From an uncultured Flavobacterium sp. (GTDB taxonomy: Bacteria; Bacteroidota; Bacteroidia; Flavobacteriales; Flavobacteriaceae): DNA of 64,000 nt. The notes beneath the pieces were generated by a model. The model saw only the letters and a list, made by a program, of their open reading frames with translations, was not told where the DNA came from and searched no databases. This document shows positions 1 to 8,104 of this stretch, piece by piece (position 1 is the stretch's first letter; the number at the start of each line of letters is the position of its first letter). The stretch spans positions 62,001-126,000 of the forward strand of contig NZ_OY730255.1 in assembly GCF_963422545.1 (NCBI RefSeq), read 5' to 3'. The translations under genes and the position numbers were made by a program.

Positions 1-123
1 ATAGCTGCCGGAGTTTATGGATTATCAAAATACTCTACCGAAGAATCAGATAAAGCATTATCAACTTTAGACGAAGACACTAAAAAACATGTAACACCGC
101 TAATCAAAAGATTTAGCAAATAG
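1..123 (+). CDS. C-terminal end of an unidentified protein (cut by window start)
   Basis: An open frame enters from the left edge and ends at a TAG at 121-123, giving 40 residues. They are rich in Lys, Glu and Ser and end in LIKRFSK. No signature motif lies in this part, so no function is assigned. A strong hairpin follows immediately, supporting a real gene end. It lies in the same direction as the glycan genes downstream, but the hairpin and a large inverted repeat separate them. Confidence 0.6.
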   Translation: MAAGVYGLSKYSTEESDKALSTLDEDTKKHVTPLIKRFSK

Positions 124-147
124 TTAGCAAAATCATTGCTCTCAAAA

Positions 148-203
148 TCAAATACGGAACATAGTAAAGGCGACATTTAGTCTTTATTATGTTCCGTATT
201 TGA
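148..203 (+). terminator. Strong hairpin, probable terminator of the upstream gene
   Basis: Two 21-bp arms (148-168 and 183-203) pair with a single mismatch around a 14-nt loop. The hairpin starts 25 bp after the stop at 121-123. There is no long T-run directly after the right arm, so termination efficiency is uncertain. Confidence 0.6.
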
Positions 204-210
204 TATTATA

Positions 211-389
211 ACCCGTTGGGTGTAAATATTAAACACATAGAAACATAGATTTTATGTGTAAAAAAGAATACAAAAAGAAATATATTTCTTTCACATAGAT
301 AGCTATGTGCATTTTAAATAAGTGAAACGTCTTTTTTAAGTAAACAAAAACTATGTTTCTATGTGTTAAAATAATTACCCTCAACGGGT
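211..389. repeat. 179-bp element with imperfect ~38-bp terminal inverted repeats
   Basis: The left arm at 211-248 and the right arm at 351-389 are near-perfect inverted copies, sharing 'AACACATAGAAACATAG' and 'ACCCGTTG'. A smaller palindrome of the same 'ACATAG/CTATGT' words lies inside. The element fills the space just upstream of the GH110 start at 427. It could be a non-coding mobile element (MITE-like) or a structured leader. No transposase is present. Confidence 0.6.
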
Positions 390-426
390 GAACTTATATA
401 TTTTAAAAATAAAAAATAAACTAAAA

Positions 427-2286
427 ATGCAAAAACTATTTTTAACATACGCCTTATTCTCACTTTTATCCATTTGTACTGCTCAAAATAAAGTCAGAAA
501 AATAAATGTAAAAGATTATGGTATTATGGCCAATACCAAAGAAAATTTAACAGCCAAAGTCAATCAGCTTATTGAAGGATTGGGGAACGAATCAGTACAA
601 ATAATTTTCCCTAAAGGCCGATACGATTTCTATCCGGATGCCAAGTATTACAGAACATATTATGAAAGCAATACTTATGATGCCGATACTAGAAAACTAG
701 CCATACTTATTAAAAACAAAAAGAATATTACTATCGATGCACAGCAATCTGATTTTGTATATCATGAACACATTCAGCCTTTTACTTTAGATAATGCAGA
801 AAACATCACAATCAAAAATGTAAATATCGATTGGGATGTTCCGCTAACCTCTGAGAGCGAAGTTATTGAAGCTGATGAAAATCACATTCTGATGAAAATT
901 GATATTGCTCAATCTCCCTATAAAATCAATGAAAAAGGATTGACTTTCATAGGTGAAAACGCCAACGAAAACTGGGCACTTTCTGATGGTTCGTGGTTAA
1001 TTGAGTTTGATAAAAATCACATTATCCCTGCAAACACAGGTGACAATGGCTGTGTAAAAGGCGATTTAAAGAATGTAATATATAGTGAGGTAAAACCAGG
1101 ATTAGTATTAATGAAAGGAAGTTTTACCAAAACACCTGCTGTTGGAAACTTTTTAATACTAAGACACGGAACCCGCGATCACGCCGGAATGTTTTTATTT
1201 CATAGCAAAAACACCAAACTGGAGAATGTTAATGTGTACCATACTTCCGGATTGGGAATTTTATCTCAATACTGCGAAAATATCGAAATGAGAAACGTAA
1301 ATATGATTCCAAATCCACACAAAAATCGTTATCTCAGCGGTCATGATGATGGATTACACTTTATGGGATGCAAGGGCGAAATCATAATCGACAATTGCGA
1401 CGCACAAGGCCTAATGGATGATCCTATTAACATTCACGGAACGTATGTACCTGTAGTAGAAAAAATAGACGATTTTGCCGTAAAATGCAAATTCGGACAG
1501 GATATGTCTCACGGATTATTATGGGCTGTAATTGGAGATAAAGTTGGTTTTATTCAAAAGAAAGAAATGAATACGATGTCTTATAGTACAGTTTCAAGTT
1601 TTGAACCATTAGATGCAGATCATTTTATCATCAGATTTAAAGAAAAAATTCCAACCAATATAGATGCTAATTTTGTTCTCGAAAATTTAAGCTGGACACC
1701 AAACGCTACTATTACCAATTGCTTTGTGGGCAGTAATCGTGCACGAGGTTATTTGATCTCTACTCCGGGCAAAGTAGTAATAGAGAATAATGTTTTTGAA
1801 ACCAGTGGTTCGGCAATTCTTATAGCCGGTGATGCTAATTATTGGTACGAAAGCGGTGCTGTAAAAGACATTACCATCAAAAACAACGAATTTAGATTTC
1901 CTTGTAATTCCTCCTATTATCAATTTTGTGAAGCAATTATCAGTATTTACCCTGAAATTCCAGCACCAAACGCTTTGCATCCCTTTCATAAAAATATAAA
2001 AATAGAGAATAACAGTTTTAACCCGTCAGACTACCCTATTCTTTATGCCGTTTCTGTAGATGGATTAAGTTTTAAAAACAATACCATAAAACGTAGTTTT
2101 GCTTTCACTCCCTGGTATCCTGAAAAATACAACTTTAGAATTGAAGCTTGCAAAAACGTAGAAATTAGCGGAAACAAAATCGGAAAAGAGGTTTTGGGAA
2201 AAAATATCCTTTTGAAAGGAATGCAACGTGAGGAACTAAACTTAAAGAATACAGAATTAAGTGTTGAAATAGCAAAACCAAATTAA
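427..2286 (+). CDS. GH110 family alpha-1,3-galactosidase, exported
   Basis: A 619-residue right-handed parallel beta-helix enzyme. The frame opens at a GTG at 388, but the ATG at 427 gives a clean signal peptide (MQKLFLTYALFSLLSICTAQ), so it is the likely start. Hydrophobic, Asn-rich coils typical of beta-helices run throughout. The conserved GH110 region is plain: 'GHDDGLHFMGCKG' (H306-D307-D308) and 'GLMDDPINIHGTY' (D331-D332). Acidic residues in these stretches are the expected catalytic residues of this family, which uses an inverting mechanism. Known GH110 enzymes release terminal alpha-1,3-linked galactose from blood-group B or linear B glycans. The protein is expected in the periplasm or at the outer membrane. 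The neighbouring GH109 and GH35 genes fit a host- or mucin-glycan role. The family is quite certain; the exact substrate (branched B or linear alpha-Gal) is not. Confidence 0.85.
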   Translation: MQKLFLTYALFSLLSICTAQNKVRKINVKDYGIMANTKENLTAKVNQLIEGLGNESVQIIFPKGRYDFYPDAKYYRTYYESNTYDADTRKLAILIKNKKNITIDAQQSDFVYHEHIQPFTLDNAENITIKNVNIDWDVPLTSESEVIEADENHILMKIDIAQSPYKINEKGLTFIGENANENWALSDGSWLIEFDKNHIIPANTGDNGCVKGDLKNVIYSEVKPGLVLMKGSFTKTPAVGNFLILRHGTRDHAGMFLFHSKNTKLENVNVYHTSGLGILSQYCENIEMRNVNMIPNPHKNRYLSGHDDGLHFMGCKGEIIIDNCDAQGLMDDPINIHGTYVPVVEKIDDFAVKCKFGQDMSHGLLWAVIGDKVGFIQKKEMNTMSYSTVSSFEPLDADHFIIRFKEKIPTNIDANFVLENLSWTPNATITNCFVGSNRARGYLISTPGKVVIENNVFETSGSAILIAGDANYWYESGAVKDITIKNNEFRFPCNSSYYQFCEAIISIYPEIPAPNALHPFHKNIKIENNSFNPSDYPILYAVSVDGLSFKNNTIKRSFAFTPWYPEKYNFRIEACKNVEISGNKIGKEVLGKNILLKGMQREELNLKNTELSVEIAKPN

Positions 2287-2354
2287 ATTCTCTTTGCAGT
2301 TTACAAAGAATACACATCACTTTTAAGCAAAAAAAGAAGGTCAGTACAATTTTA

Positions 2355-2397
2355 TGTGCTCGAGAACACTAATTTAGTGTGTTCGAGCACATTTTTT
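2355..2397 (+). terminator. Terminator after the GH110 gene
   Basis: A long hairpin starts with TGTGCTCGA and ends with TCGAGCACA followed by six T. It lies about 70 bp after the GH110 stop, so the gene is probably its own transcription unit. The rest of the gap, to 2646, is AT-rich promoter-like DNA plus a short hairpin. Confidence 0.7.
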
Positions 2398-2587
2398 ATG
2401 TTTTTTCTTGGTTAATCAAAATATATTCGATAGTTTCGTTAAAGAATAAAAAATCAACACGAATTTATTCATAATCTCTTATCATTTTAACTTTCTCATT
2501 AACAGATTACAACATAAAAATTAAAGCATTTTAAGTAAACATAATTAGATTAAAAATTCATAATTTTCTAGGTTTTTGTTTTTTGAA

Positions 2588-2616
2588 ACCTCTCTGATTT
2601 GGTCCATTAGAGAGGT
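2588..2616 (+). promoter_or_regulatory. Leader hairpin upstream of the DUF3472 gene
   Basis: The arms ACCTCTCT and AGAGAGGT enclose a 13-nt loop, ending about 30 bp before the ATG at 2647. There is no T-run, so it may stabilise or regulate the leader rather than terminate transcription. Function is inferred from position only. Confidence 0.4.
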
Positions 2617-2646
2617 AATTCAAAAAAGAAACTAATCATCAATCAA

Positions 2647-3969
2647 ATGAAAAATAAATTATACTTATTTCTTGCTTCGGCACTGGTTTCCTTTTCTTCT
2701 ATAAAAGGCATTACTTTAATTGAAAAAAGCAGAATAGAAAATCCCAAAACCAAAATTTCCCTGCCACTTGCCGGTAACGCTTTTAGTTCTAAACATATTG
2801 ACGGAAGCAATACCATTACAGATAATGGTATAGAAAACTGGACAGATGCTAAAGAAGTTTTTACGGCTTATTTTAGAATTTATAAAGCGGGAACTTTTCA
2901 AATTACCGTAGAAGAATCTGTTGAAGTTTTTGGAAAATCAGAAGTGGAATTTTCAATTAACGGAATTTCAAAAAAAGTAAAATTTGACACTTCAAAAAAA
3001 GCAATGACCATAGGAACTTGGAAAATTAATCAAGAAGGTTATGTTGCTATTAAAATAAAAGGAATCAGTAAAACCGGAAATCAATTTCCATCCATAAATC
3101 GCTTAACAATTTCAAGTGAAGATTATGATGGTAAGATTGCTTACGTACCTAATAACGAAGGAAATTTTTATCATTGGGGACGTCGGGGACCATCTGTACA
3201 TTTAAACTATCAGGTTCCTGAAACTACAAATGCTGAATGGTATTACAACGAAGTTACTGTTCCTGAAAACGAAGACAAAATTGGCTCTTATTTTATGGCA
3301 AATGGTTTTGGTGAAGGCTATTTTGGAATTCAGGTAAACTCTGCAACTGAGAGAAGGGTTTTATTTTCGGTTTGGAGCCCATTTACAACAGATGATCCTG
3401 CCAGTATTCCGGAAACGCATAAAATTAAAATGCTCAAAAAAGGAGAAAATGTTCATACCGGAGAATTTGGAAACGAAGGATCTGGCGGTCAAAGCTATCT
3501 ACAATACAATTGGAAAGCAGGAAATACTTATAAGTTTCTACTTCATGGAGTTCCTCAAAATGATAATAGTACCAATTATACTGCTTATTTTTTTGCCCCT
3601 GAATTGAACAAATGGATTTTAATTGCCAGTTTCAACCGCCCTCAAACTAATACTTATCTAAAAAGATTTCATTCGTTTCTGGAAAATTTTGTTCCTGAAC
3701 AAGGCGATTTATCACGTCAGGTTTTATTCAACAATCAATGGATTTGTGACAATAAAGGAATCTGGTCAGAAATTAATTCGGTTCGTTTTACAACAGATAA
3801 TACCGGTGCAAAAGAATATAGAATGGATTTTGCCGGCGGAGTCGAAAAAGGTTCATTTTATCTAAAAGACGGAGGATTTTTTAACAATTATACTATATCA
3901 AAAACAATTTTTACCAAACCATTAAACAATAAAAAACCAGAAATCAATTTTAGCAATTTACCTCAATAA
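2647..3969 (+). CDS. DUF5077/DUF3472 domain protein, exported
   Basis: A 440-residue protein with a signal peptide (MKNKLYLFLASALVSFSSIKG). Residues of about 25-150 form a beta-rich N-terminal domain of DUF5077 type. The remainder, from 'FYHWGRRGPSVHLNY' onward, matches the DUF3472 pattern rich in Trp, Tyr and Asn. Such proteins are common beside carbohydrate-active genes in Bacteroidota and are usually taken to bind glycans, but no reaction is established. It ends 24 bp before the GH109 gene and is almost certainly co-transcribed with it. No catalytic motif can be named from the sequence. Confidence 0.75.
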   Translation: MKNKLYLFLASALVSFSSIKGITLIEKSRIENPKTKISLPLAGNAFSSKHIDGSNTITDNGIENWTDAKEVFTAYFRIYKAGTFQITVEESVEVFGKSEVEFSINGISKKVKFDTSKKAMTIGTWKINQEGYVAIKIKGISKTGNQFPSINRLTISSEDYDGKIAYVPNNEGNFYHWGRRGPSVHLNYQVPETTNAEWYYNEVTVPENEDKIGSYFMANGFGEGYFGIQVNSATERRVLFSVWSPFTTDDPASIPETHKIKMLKKGENVHTGEFGNEGSGGQSYLQYNWKAGNTYKFLLHGVPQNDNSTNYTAYFFAPELNKWILIASFNRPQTNTYLKRFHSFLENFVPEQGDLSRQVLFNNQWICDNKGIWSEINSVRFTTDNTGAKEYRMDFAGGVEKGSFYLKDGGFFNNYTISKTIFTKPLNNKKPEINFSNLPQ

Positions 3970-3993
3970 ATTGCTTTAAAAACTAAATTAACT

Positions 3994-5373
3994 ATGAAAA
4001 CCACATTTTTAAAATTCATATTAGTCGCTTTTATTTTGTTCGGAGGAGCAATTGCATCAGCACAAATAATTAAAACCAAAACACCAAATCGTCCAAAAGG
4101 TCAGGAAGATGTTTTACGCTTGGCTACTGATCCAATTCCAAACGTTCGCGTAGCTTTTATCGGACTTGGAATGCGTGGTCCGGGAGCTGTAGAACGCATG
4201 ACACATATTCCCGGAGTAGAAATTGTAGCACTTTGCGATATGTTGGAAAAAAACACACAGTCGGCAAATGAAATTTTAACTAAAGCCGGACTTCCAAAAG
4301 CTCAGGAGTTTTTTGGAGACGAAAATGCATGGAGAAAAGTAACAGCTTTACCAAATGTTGATTTAGTTTACGTTGCGACTGATTGGAAACATCATGCCTT
4401 AATTGGTGTTCAGGCAATGAAAGACGGAAAACATGTTGCAATAGAAGTTCCCGGAGCTTTAACGATGAAGGAAATCTGGGATCTTATTGATACTTCTGAA
4501 AAAACCAGAAAACATTGTATGCAGCTTGAAAATTGTGTTTATGATTTCTTCGAATTAACGACATTAAACATGGCGCAACAAGGTTTATTTGGCGAAATTC
4601 TTCATGCCGAAGGATCTTACATTCACGGTCTTCAGCCTTTTTGGGGCGAATACTGGAACAACTGGAGAATGGATTACAACATTAAACACCGTGGTGATAT
4701 TTATGCTACACACGGAATGGGACCGGCTTGTCAGGCTCTGAATATTCACCGTGGCGATAAAATGAATTTCTTAGTTTCTATGGATACAAAAGCGGTTGGA
4801 AATCCTGCTTACATCAAAGAAAAATCAGGTCAGGAAATTAAAGATTTTAGAAATGGAGACCACACTATGACAATGATTCGTACTGAAAACGGAAAAACAA
4901 TTCAAATTCAGCACGACGTTACTTCTCCACGCCCGTACAGCAGAATGTATCAATTGAGCGGAACAAAAGGTTTTGCAAACAAATATCCGTTAGAAGGTTA
5001 TGCTTTAGACGGCAAAGAATTAGGTGATGATGTTAAACCAAATCACGAAAAATTAAGCGCACATTCATTCGTTCCTGAAGAAGTGAAAAAAGCTTTAATG
5101 GAAAAATACAAGCATCCAATTGTAAAAGACATCGAAGAACAAGCTAAAAAAGTAGGAGGTCACGGCGGAATGGATTTCGTAATGGATTATCGTTTAATTC
5201 ACTGTCTTCAAAAAGGACTCCCATTAGATATGGATGTTTATGATTTAGCTGAATGGTCTTGTTTAGGTCCTTTAACAGAAATCTCTCTTGATCATAATTC
5301 TTCTCCTGTGGAAATTCCAGATTTCACACGCGGCGGATGGAATAAATTACAAAAATTAGAGTTTTCAGAATAA
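3994..5373 (+). CDS. GH109-type alpha-N-acetylgalactosaminidase (Gfo/Idh/MocA fold)
   Basis: A 459-residue protein with a signal peptide ending near IASAQ. A Rossmann nucleotide-binding motif follows (VAFIGLGMRGPGAVERM), as in Gfo/Idh/MocA oxidoreductases. GH109 enzymes have this fold and use tightly bound NAD+ in a redox-assisted hydrolysis. Family features include the Trp/His-rich 'FWGEYWNNWRMDYN' segment, 'GDIYATHGMGP' with the conserved Tyr and His, and 'VGGHGGMDF' near the C-terminus. Known members remove terminal alpha-GalNAc, including that of blood group A. The gene follows the DUF3472 gene by 24 bp and precedes the GH35 gene. An exported oxidoreductase acting on another sugar is the alternative, but the close GH109 motif match makes that less likely. 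Confidence 0.8.
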   Translation: MKTTFLKFILVAFILFGGAIASAQIIKTKTPNRPKGQEDVLRLATDPIPNVRVAFIGLGMRGPGAVERMTHIPGVEIVALCDMLEKNTQSANEILTKAGLPKAQEFFGDENAWRKVTALPNVDLVYVATDWKHHALIGVQAMKDGKHVAIEVPGALTMKEIWDLIDTSEKTRKHCMQLENCVYDFFELTTLNMAQQGLFGEILHAEGSYIHGLQPFWGEYWNNWRMDYNIKHRGDIYATHGMGPACQALNIHRGDKMNFLVSMDTKAVGNPAYIKEKSGQEIKDFRNGDHTMTMIRTENGKTIQIQHDVTSPRPYSRMYQLSGTKGFANKYPLEGYALDGKELGDDVKPNHEKLSAHSFVPEEVKKALMEKYKHPIVKDIEEQAKKVGGHGGMDFVMDYRLIHCLQKGLPLDMDVYDLAEWSCLGPLTEISLDHNSSPVEIPDFTRGGWNKLQKLEFSE

Positions 5374-5394
5374 GTATTTTTGGTTAGTTTTGTA

Positions 5395-5428
5395 AAACAA
5401 GGGAGCAAACTAAAATGCTCTCTTGTTT
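5395..5428 (+). terminator. Intercistronic hairpin between the GH109 and GH35 genes
   Basis: The arms AAACAAGGGAGCA and TGCTCTCTTGTTT pair with one wobble around an 8-nt loop. There is no clean T-run after it, so partial read-through or mRNA processing inside an operon is as likely as full termination. Confidence 0.45.
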
Positions 5429-5462
5429 GCTATTAAACCACTAATTAGAAAATTAATCAAAA

Positions 5463-7322
5463 ATGAAAAAAAAGTATTTTGTTCTCCTATTTACTTTCTT
5501 TGCGCTCTTCTCAGCATTGGCACAACAAAAGCAGACTTTTGCTATAAGTGATGGGAACTTTTTATTGAATGGAAAACCTGTACAAATCCATTCCGGCGAA
5601 ATGCATTATTCCCGAATTCCCCAGCCTTATTGGCGTCATCGATTAAAAATGATGAAAGCTATGGGATTAAACGCTGTAGCTACTTACGTTTTCTGGAATT
5701 ACCACGAAACAGCTCCCGGTGTTTGGGATTTTAAAACCGGTAATAAAAATTTAGCCGAATATATTAAAACTGCTCAGCAAGAAGGCTTGTTTGTTATTTT
5801 ACGTCCGGGTCCATATGTATGTGCCGAATGGGAATTTGGTGGTTATCCATGGTTTTTACAAAATGATCCTAATATGGTTATTCGCGGTAACAACGCAGCA
5901 TATCTGGCAGCAACCAAAGCTTATTTTACTGAATTATATAATCAGGTTAAGGATTTACAAATTACCAAAGGCGGTCCAATTATTATGGTTCAGGGCGAAA
6001 ACGAATTTGGTTCTTATGTTTCACAACGCAAAGACATTTCGATTGACGAACATAAAAAATATAGTTCAGCCGTTTTTCAGCAATTAAAAGATGTTGGGTT
6101 TGAAGTTCCATTTTTTACCTCTGACGGAAGCTGGCTGTTCGAAGGCGGGGCTTTGCCGGGTGCATTGCCAACTGCAAATGGCGAAAGTGATATCACTAAA
6201 CTAAAAAAAGTAGTCAATCAATTTAATAACGGACAAGGTCCTTATATGGTTGCCGAATTTTATCCGGGCTGGTTAGATCATTGGGCAGAACCATTCCCGA
6301 CGCAAACTCCGGAAGAAACGGTTGAACAAACCAAAAAATATCTGGACAATCAGGTTTCCTTCAACTATTATATGGTACATGGCGGAACTAATTTTGGTTT
6401 TACCTCAGGCGCAAATTATGATAAAGAGCACGATATTCAGCCTGATATGACTTCTTACGATTATGATGCTCCAATTAGCGAGGCTGGCTGGGCAACGCCA
6501 AAATATAATGCTTTAAGAGAATTATTAAAAACAAAGGAAACTCCGGCTGTTCCGGCGAAAATGCCTGTAATCACTATTCCGAATATTGCATTGACAAAAA
6601 TTGTAGATTTAGCCGATTTAAAAGCTAAAATCACACCGGTTACAAATGATAATCCATTGACGTTTGAAAAACTAAATCAAGGTGATGGTTATGTTTGGTA
6701 CAGCAAAAGATTTACACAGCCAATTAGCGGAAAACTAGAGTTAAACGGATTACGTGATTATGCAATTGTTTATGTAAATGGAAAAAAAGTTGCTGAATTA
6801 AACCGTTATTATAAAAAATACGATTGCGAAATCGAAGTTCCATTTAATGCGACTTTAGACATTCTGGTCGAAAACATGGGACGTATTAATTATGGTTCTC
6901 AAATTAATGATAATAATAAAGGAATCGTAAGTCCGGTTATCATCAATGGCGAAACGATTACAGGTAACTGGAAAATGTATCAATTGCCAATGACACAAGA
7001 ACCTAATCTGGACGCTTATAAAAACTCAGGAAAAGTAAACCGCCCTACTCTATATCAGGGAACTTTTGATCTTCAAAAAACGGGAGATACCTTTCTTGAC
7101 ATGCGTGATTTTGGCAAAGGAATCGTCTTTGTAAACGGAATCAATGTTGGTCGTTATTGGAGCGTTGGTCCGCAGCAAACTTTATACTTACCAGGTTGTT
7201 GGCTTAAAAAAGGTAAAAATAGCATCATGATTTTCGAACAAAAAAATGATGTAATTCAAAAGCAGGTAAAAACTATAAGTACTCCAATTCTGGAAGATTT
7301 AAAACCGGAGAAAGGTTTATAA
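5463..7322 (+). CDS. GH35 family beta-galactosidase, exported
   Basis: A 619-residue enzyme with a signal peptide (MKKKYFVLLFTFFALFSALAQ). The TIM barrel opens with 'GEMHYSRIPQPYW', the GH35 hallmark, and continues with 'RPGPYVCAEWEFGGYP'. The acid/base is E181 in 'VQGENEFGSY' and the nucleophile is E265 in 'MVAEFYPGWLDHW', typical of the retaining mechanism. C-terminal jelly-roll domains, about residues 390-600, carry 'GINVGRYWSVGPQQTLYLPG'. GH35 enzymes remove terminal non-reducing beta-galactose. After the GH110 and GH109 enzymes have removed alpha-linked caps, this enzyme could attack the exposed galactose. It is the last gene of the co-directional block, and palindromic repeats follow. 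Confidence 0.9.
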   Translation: MKKKYFVLLFTFFALFSALAQQKQTFAISDGNFLLNGKPVQIHSGEMHYSRIPQPYWRHRLKMMKAMGLNAVATYVFWNYHETAPGVWDFKTGNKNLAEYIKTAQQEGLFVILRPGPYVCAEWEFGGYPWFLQNDPNMVIRGNNAAYLAATKAYFTELYNQVKDLQITKGGPIIMVQGENEFGSYVSQRKDISIDEHKKYSSAVFQQLKDVGFEVPFFTSDGSWLFEGGALPGALPTANGESDITKLKKVVNQFNNGQGPYMVAEFYPGWLDHWAEPFPTQTPEETVEQTKKYLDNQVSFNYYMVHGGTNFGFTSGANYDKEHDIQPDMTSYDYDAPISEAGWATPKYNALRELLKTKETPAVPAKMPVITIPNIALTKIVDLADLKAKITPVTNDNPLTFEKLNQGDGYVWYSKRFTQPISGKLELNGLRDYAIVYVNGKKVAELNRYYKKYDCEIEVPFNATLDILVENMGRINYGSQINDNNKGIVSPVIINGETITGNWKMYQLPMTQEPNLDAYKNSGKVNRPTLYQGTFDLQKTGDTFLDMRDFGKGIVFVNGINVGRYWSVGPQQTLYLPGCWLKKGKNSIMIFEQKNDVIQKQVKTISTPILEDLKPEKGL

Positions 7323-7340
7323 TATACACATTGTTATTAT

Positions 7341-7367
7341 CCTAACAGGTTTTTAAAACCTGTTAGG
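7341..7367. repeat. Perfect 27-bp palindrome after the GH35 gene
   Basis: CCTAACAGGTTTT and AAAACCTGTTAGG are exact inverted copies with a one-base centre, starting 18 bp after the GH35 stop. It may act as a terminator. It has the look of the short intergenic palindromes seen throughout this window. Confidence 0.6.
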
Positions 7368-7403
7368 TATTCCGATTTTGATTTATAATCTAAAGTAAAA
7401 TCT

Positions 7404-7540
7404 GCTTAAATCTGCAGAATCTGCGTGAAACAAAATCTTTTTAATCTGTGGCTAAATATTTCTCACACAGATTTATTTTTCACCACAAATTACACAAATT
7501 TTCCAAAATTATTTTTCACGCAGATTCTGCAGATTTAAGC
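7404..7540. repeat. Nested inverted repeat with perfect 25-bp outer arms
   Basis: The arms at 7404-7428 and 7516-7540 are exact inverted copies made of 'ATCTGCAGAATCTGCGTGA' words. Between them are 'AATCTGTGG' and 'CACAGATT' fragments of the same vocabulary. Similar words recur near 18.3, 20, 42 and 49.8 kb, so this is one copy of a dispersed family. No ORF is present. Confidence 0.65.
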
Positions 7541-7608
7541 CGATATACGCTGATTTATTTTAAAAATAGCTTTTAAAGCCCGCAAGGATTTCGTAATGCA
7601 TATACCTA

Positions 7609-7629
7609 CAAGGTCAGAAAAAGACCTTG
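7609..7629. repeat. Short hairpin
   Basis: CAAGGTC and GACCTTG flank a 7-nt A-rich loop between the larger repeat at 7404-7540 and the bidirectional terminator at 7645. No function can be assigned. Confidence 0.4.
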
Positions 7630-7644
7630 CAAGAAGAAGTAAAC

Positions 7645-7683
7645 AAAAAAGCCACCCGAATATATTTTCCGGATGGCTTTTTT
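7645..7683. terminator. Terminator of the OsmC operon (bidirectional shape)
   Basis: An A-run, a GC-rich stem (GCCACCCGAA with TTCCGGATGGC) and a T-run make a classic intrinsic terminator readable from both sides. It sits 20 bp beyond the stop of the minus-strand osmC-like gene and ends that operon. Confidence 0.75.
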
Positions 7684-7702
7684 GCTTTTATTAATTTTGA
7701 GA

Positions 7703-8104
7703 TTACTTCCAGTTAAAAGTAATTCTTTTATCAATTTCTGAACTTAAACTTAAAAATACCGGACAAGTCATTCCAGCACGTTCTAAAATTGTTCTGCTTT
7801 TTTCGTCTTCAACTCCCTGCATGTCAAAAACAATTTCAATTGCCCCAATTCTTCTTGGTTCAGCATTCATTATTTTAGTTACTTCGGCAGTTGAGCCAAT
7901 GAAATTTACATTCAAATCGCGTGCTTTGATTCCCATAATCGTCATCATGCAGCTTGCCAAAGCATTTGCAACAGTATCTGTTGGAGAAAAAGCTTCTCCT
8001 TTTCCGTTATTATCTAGTGGTGCATCAGAGATGATTTCGCTTCCTGATTGCACGTGAATTGAGTTTGTTCTTAAATCGCCTAAATAGGTTACTTTTGATG
8101 TCAT
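7703..8104 (-). CDS. OsmC/Ohr family protein
   Basis: A 133-residue cytoplasmic protein of normal OsmC length. The two conserved redox cysteines are visible: C52 in 'ALASCMMTIMG' and C114 in 'GMTCPVF'. Members reduce organic hydroperoxides with a reactive cysteine pair, using thiol or lipoyl reductants. The start codon overlaps the stop of the upstream LysM gene in TAATG, indicating translational coupling. The general OsmC group is certain; whether it acts mainly on organic peroxides is not shown. Confidence 0.85.
   Translation of the reverse strand: MTSKVTYLGDLRTNSIHVQSGSEIISDAPLDNNGKGEAFSPTDTVANALASCMMTIMGIKARDLNVNFIGSTAEVTKIMNAEPRRIGAIEIVFDMQGVEDEKSRTILERAGMTCPVFLSLSSEIDKRITFNWK

Noticed and set aside
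388..426. Upstream GTG extension of the GH110 reading frame
   Set aside because: It adds a Lys/Asn-rich stretch before a perfect signal peptide and lies within the inverted repeat; the ATG at 427 is the sensible start.
1687..1989. Open frame on the minus strand inside the GH110 gene
   Set aside because: It lies wholly inside a well-supported gene on the other strand and has no motif. The same reasoning removes opposite-strand or out-of-frame ORFs inside the GSIII, icmF, CLC, giant-protein and isomerase genes.
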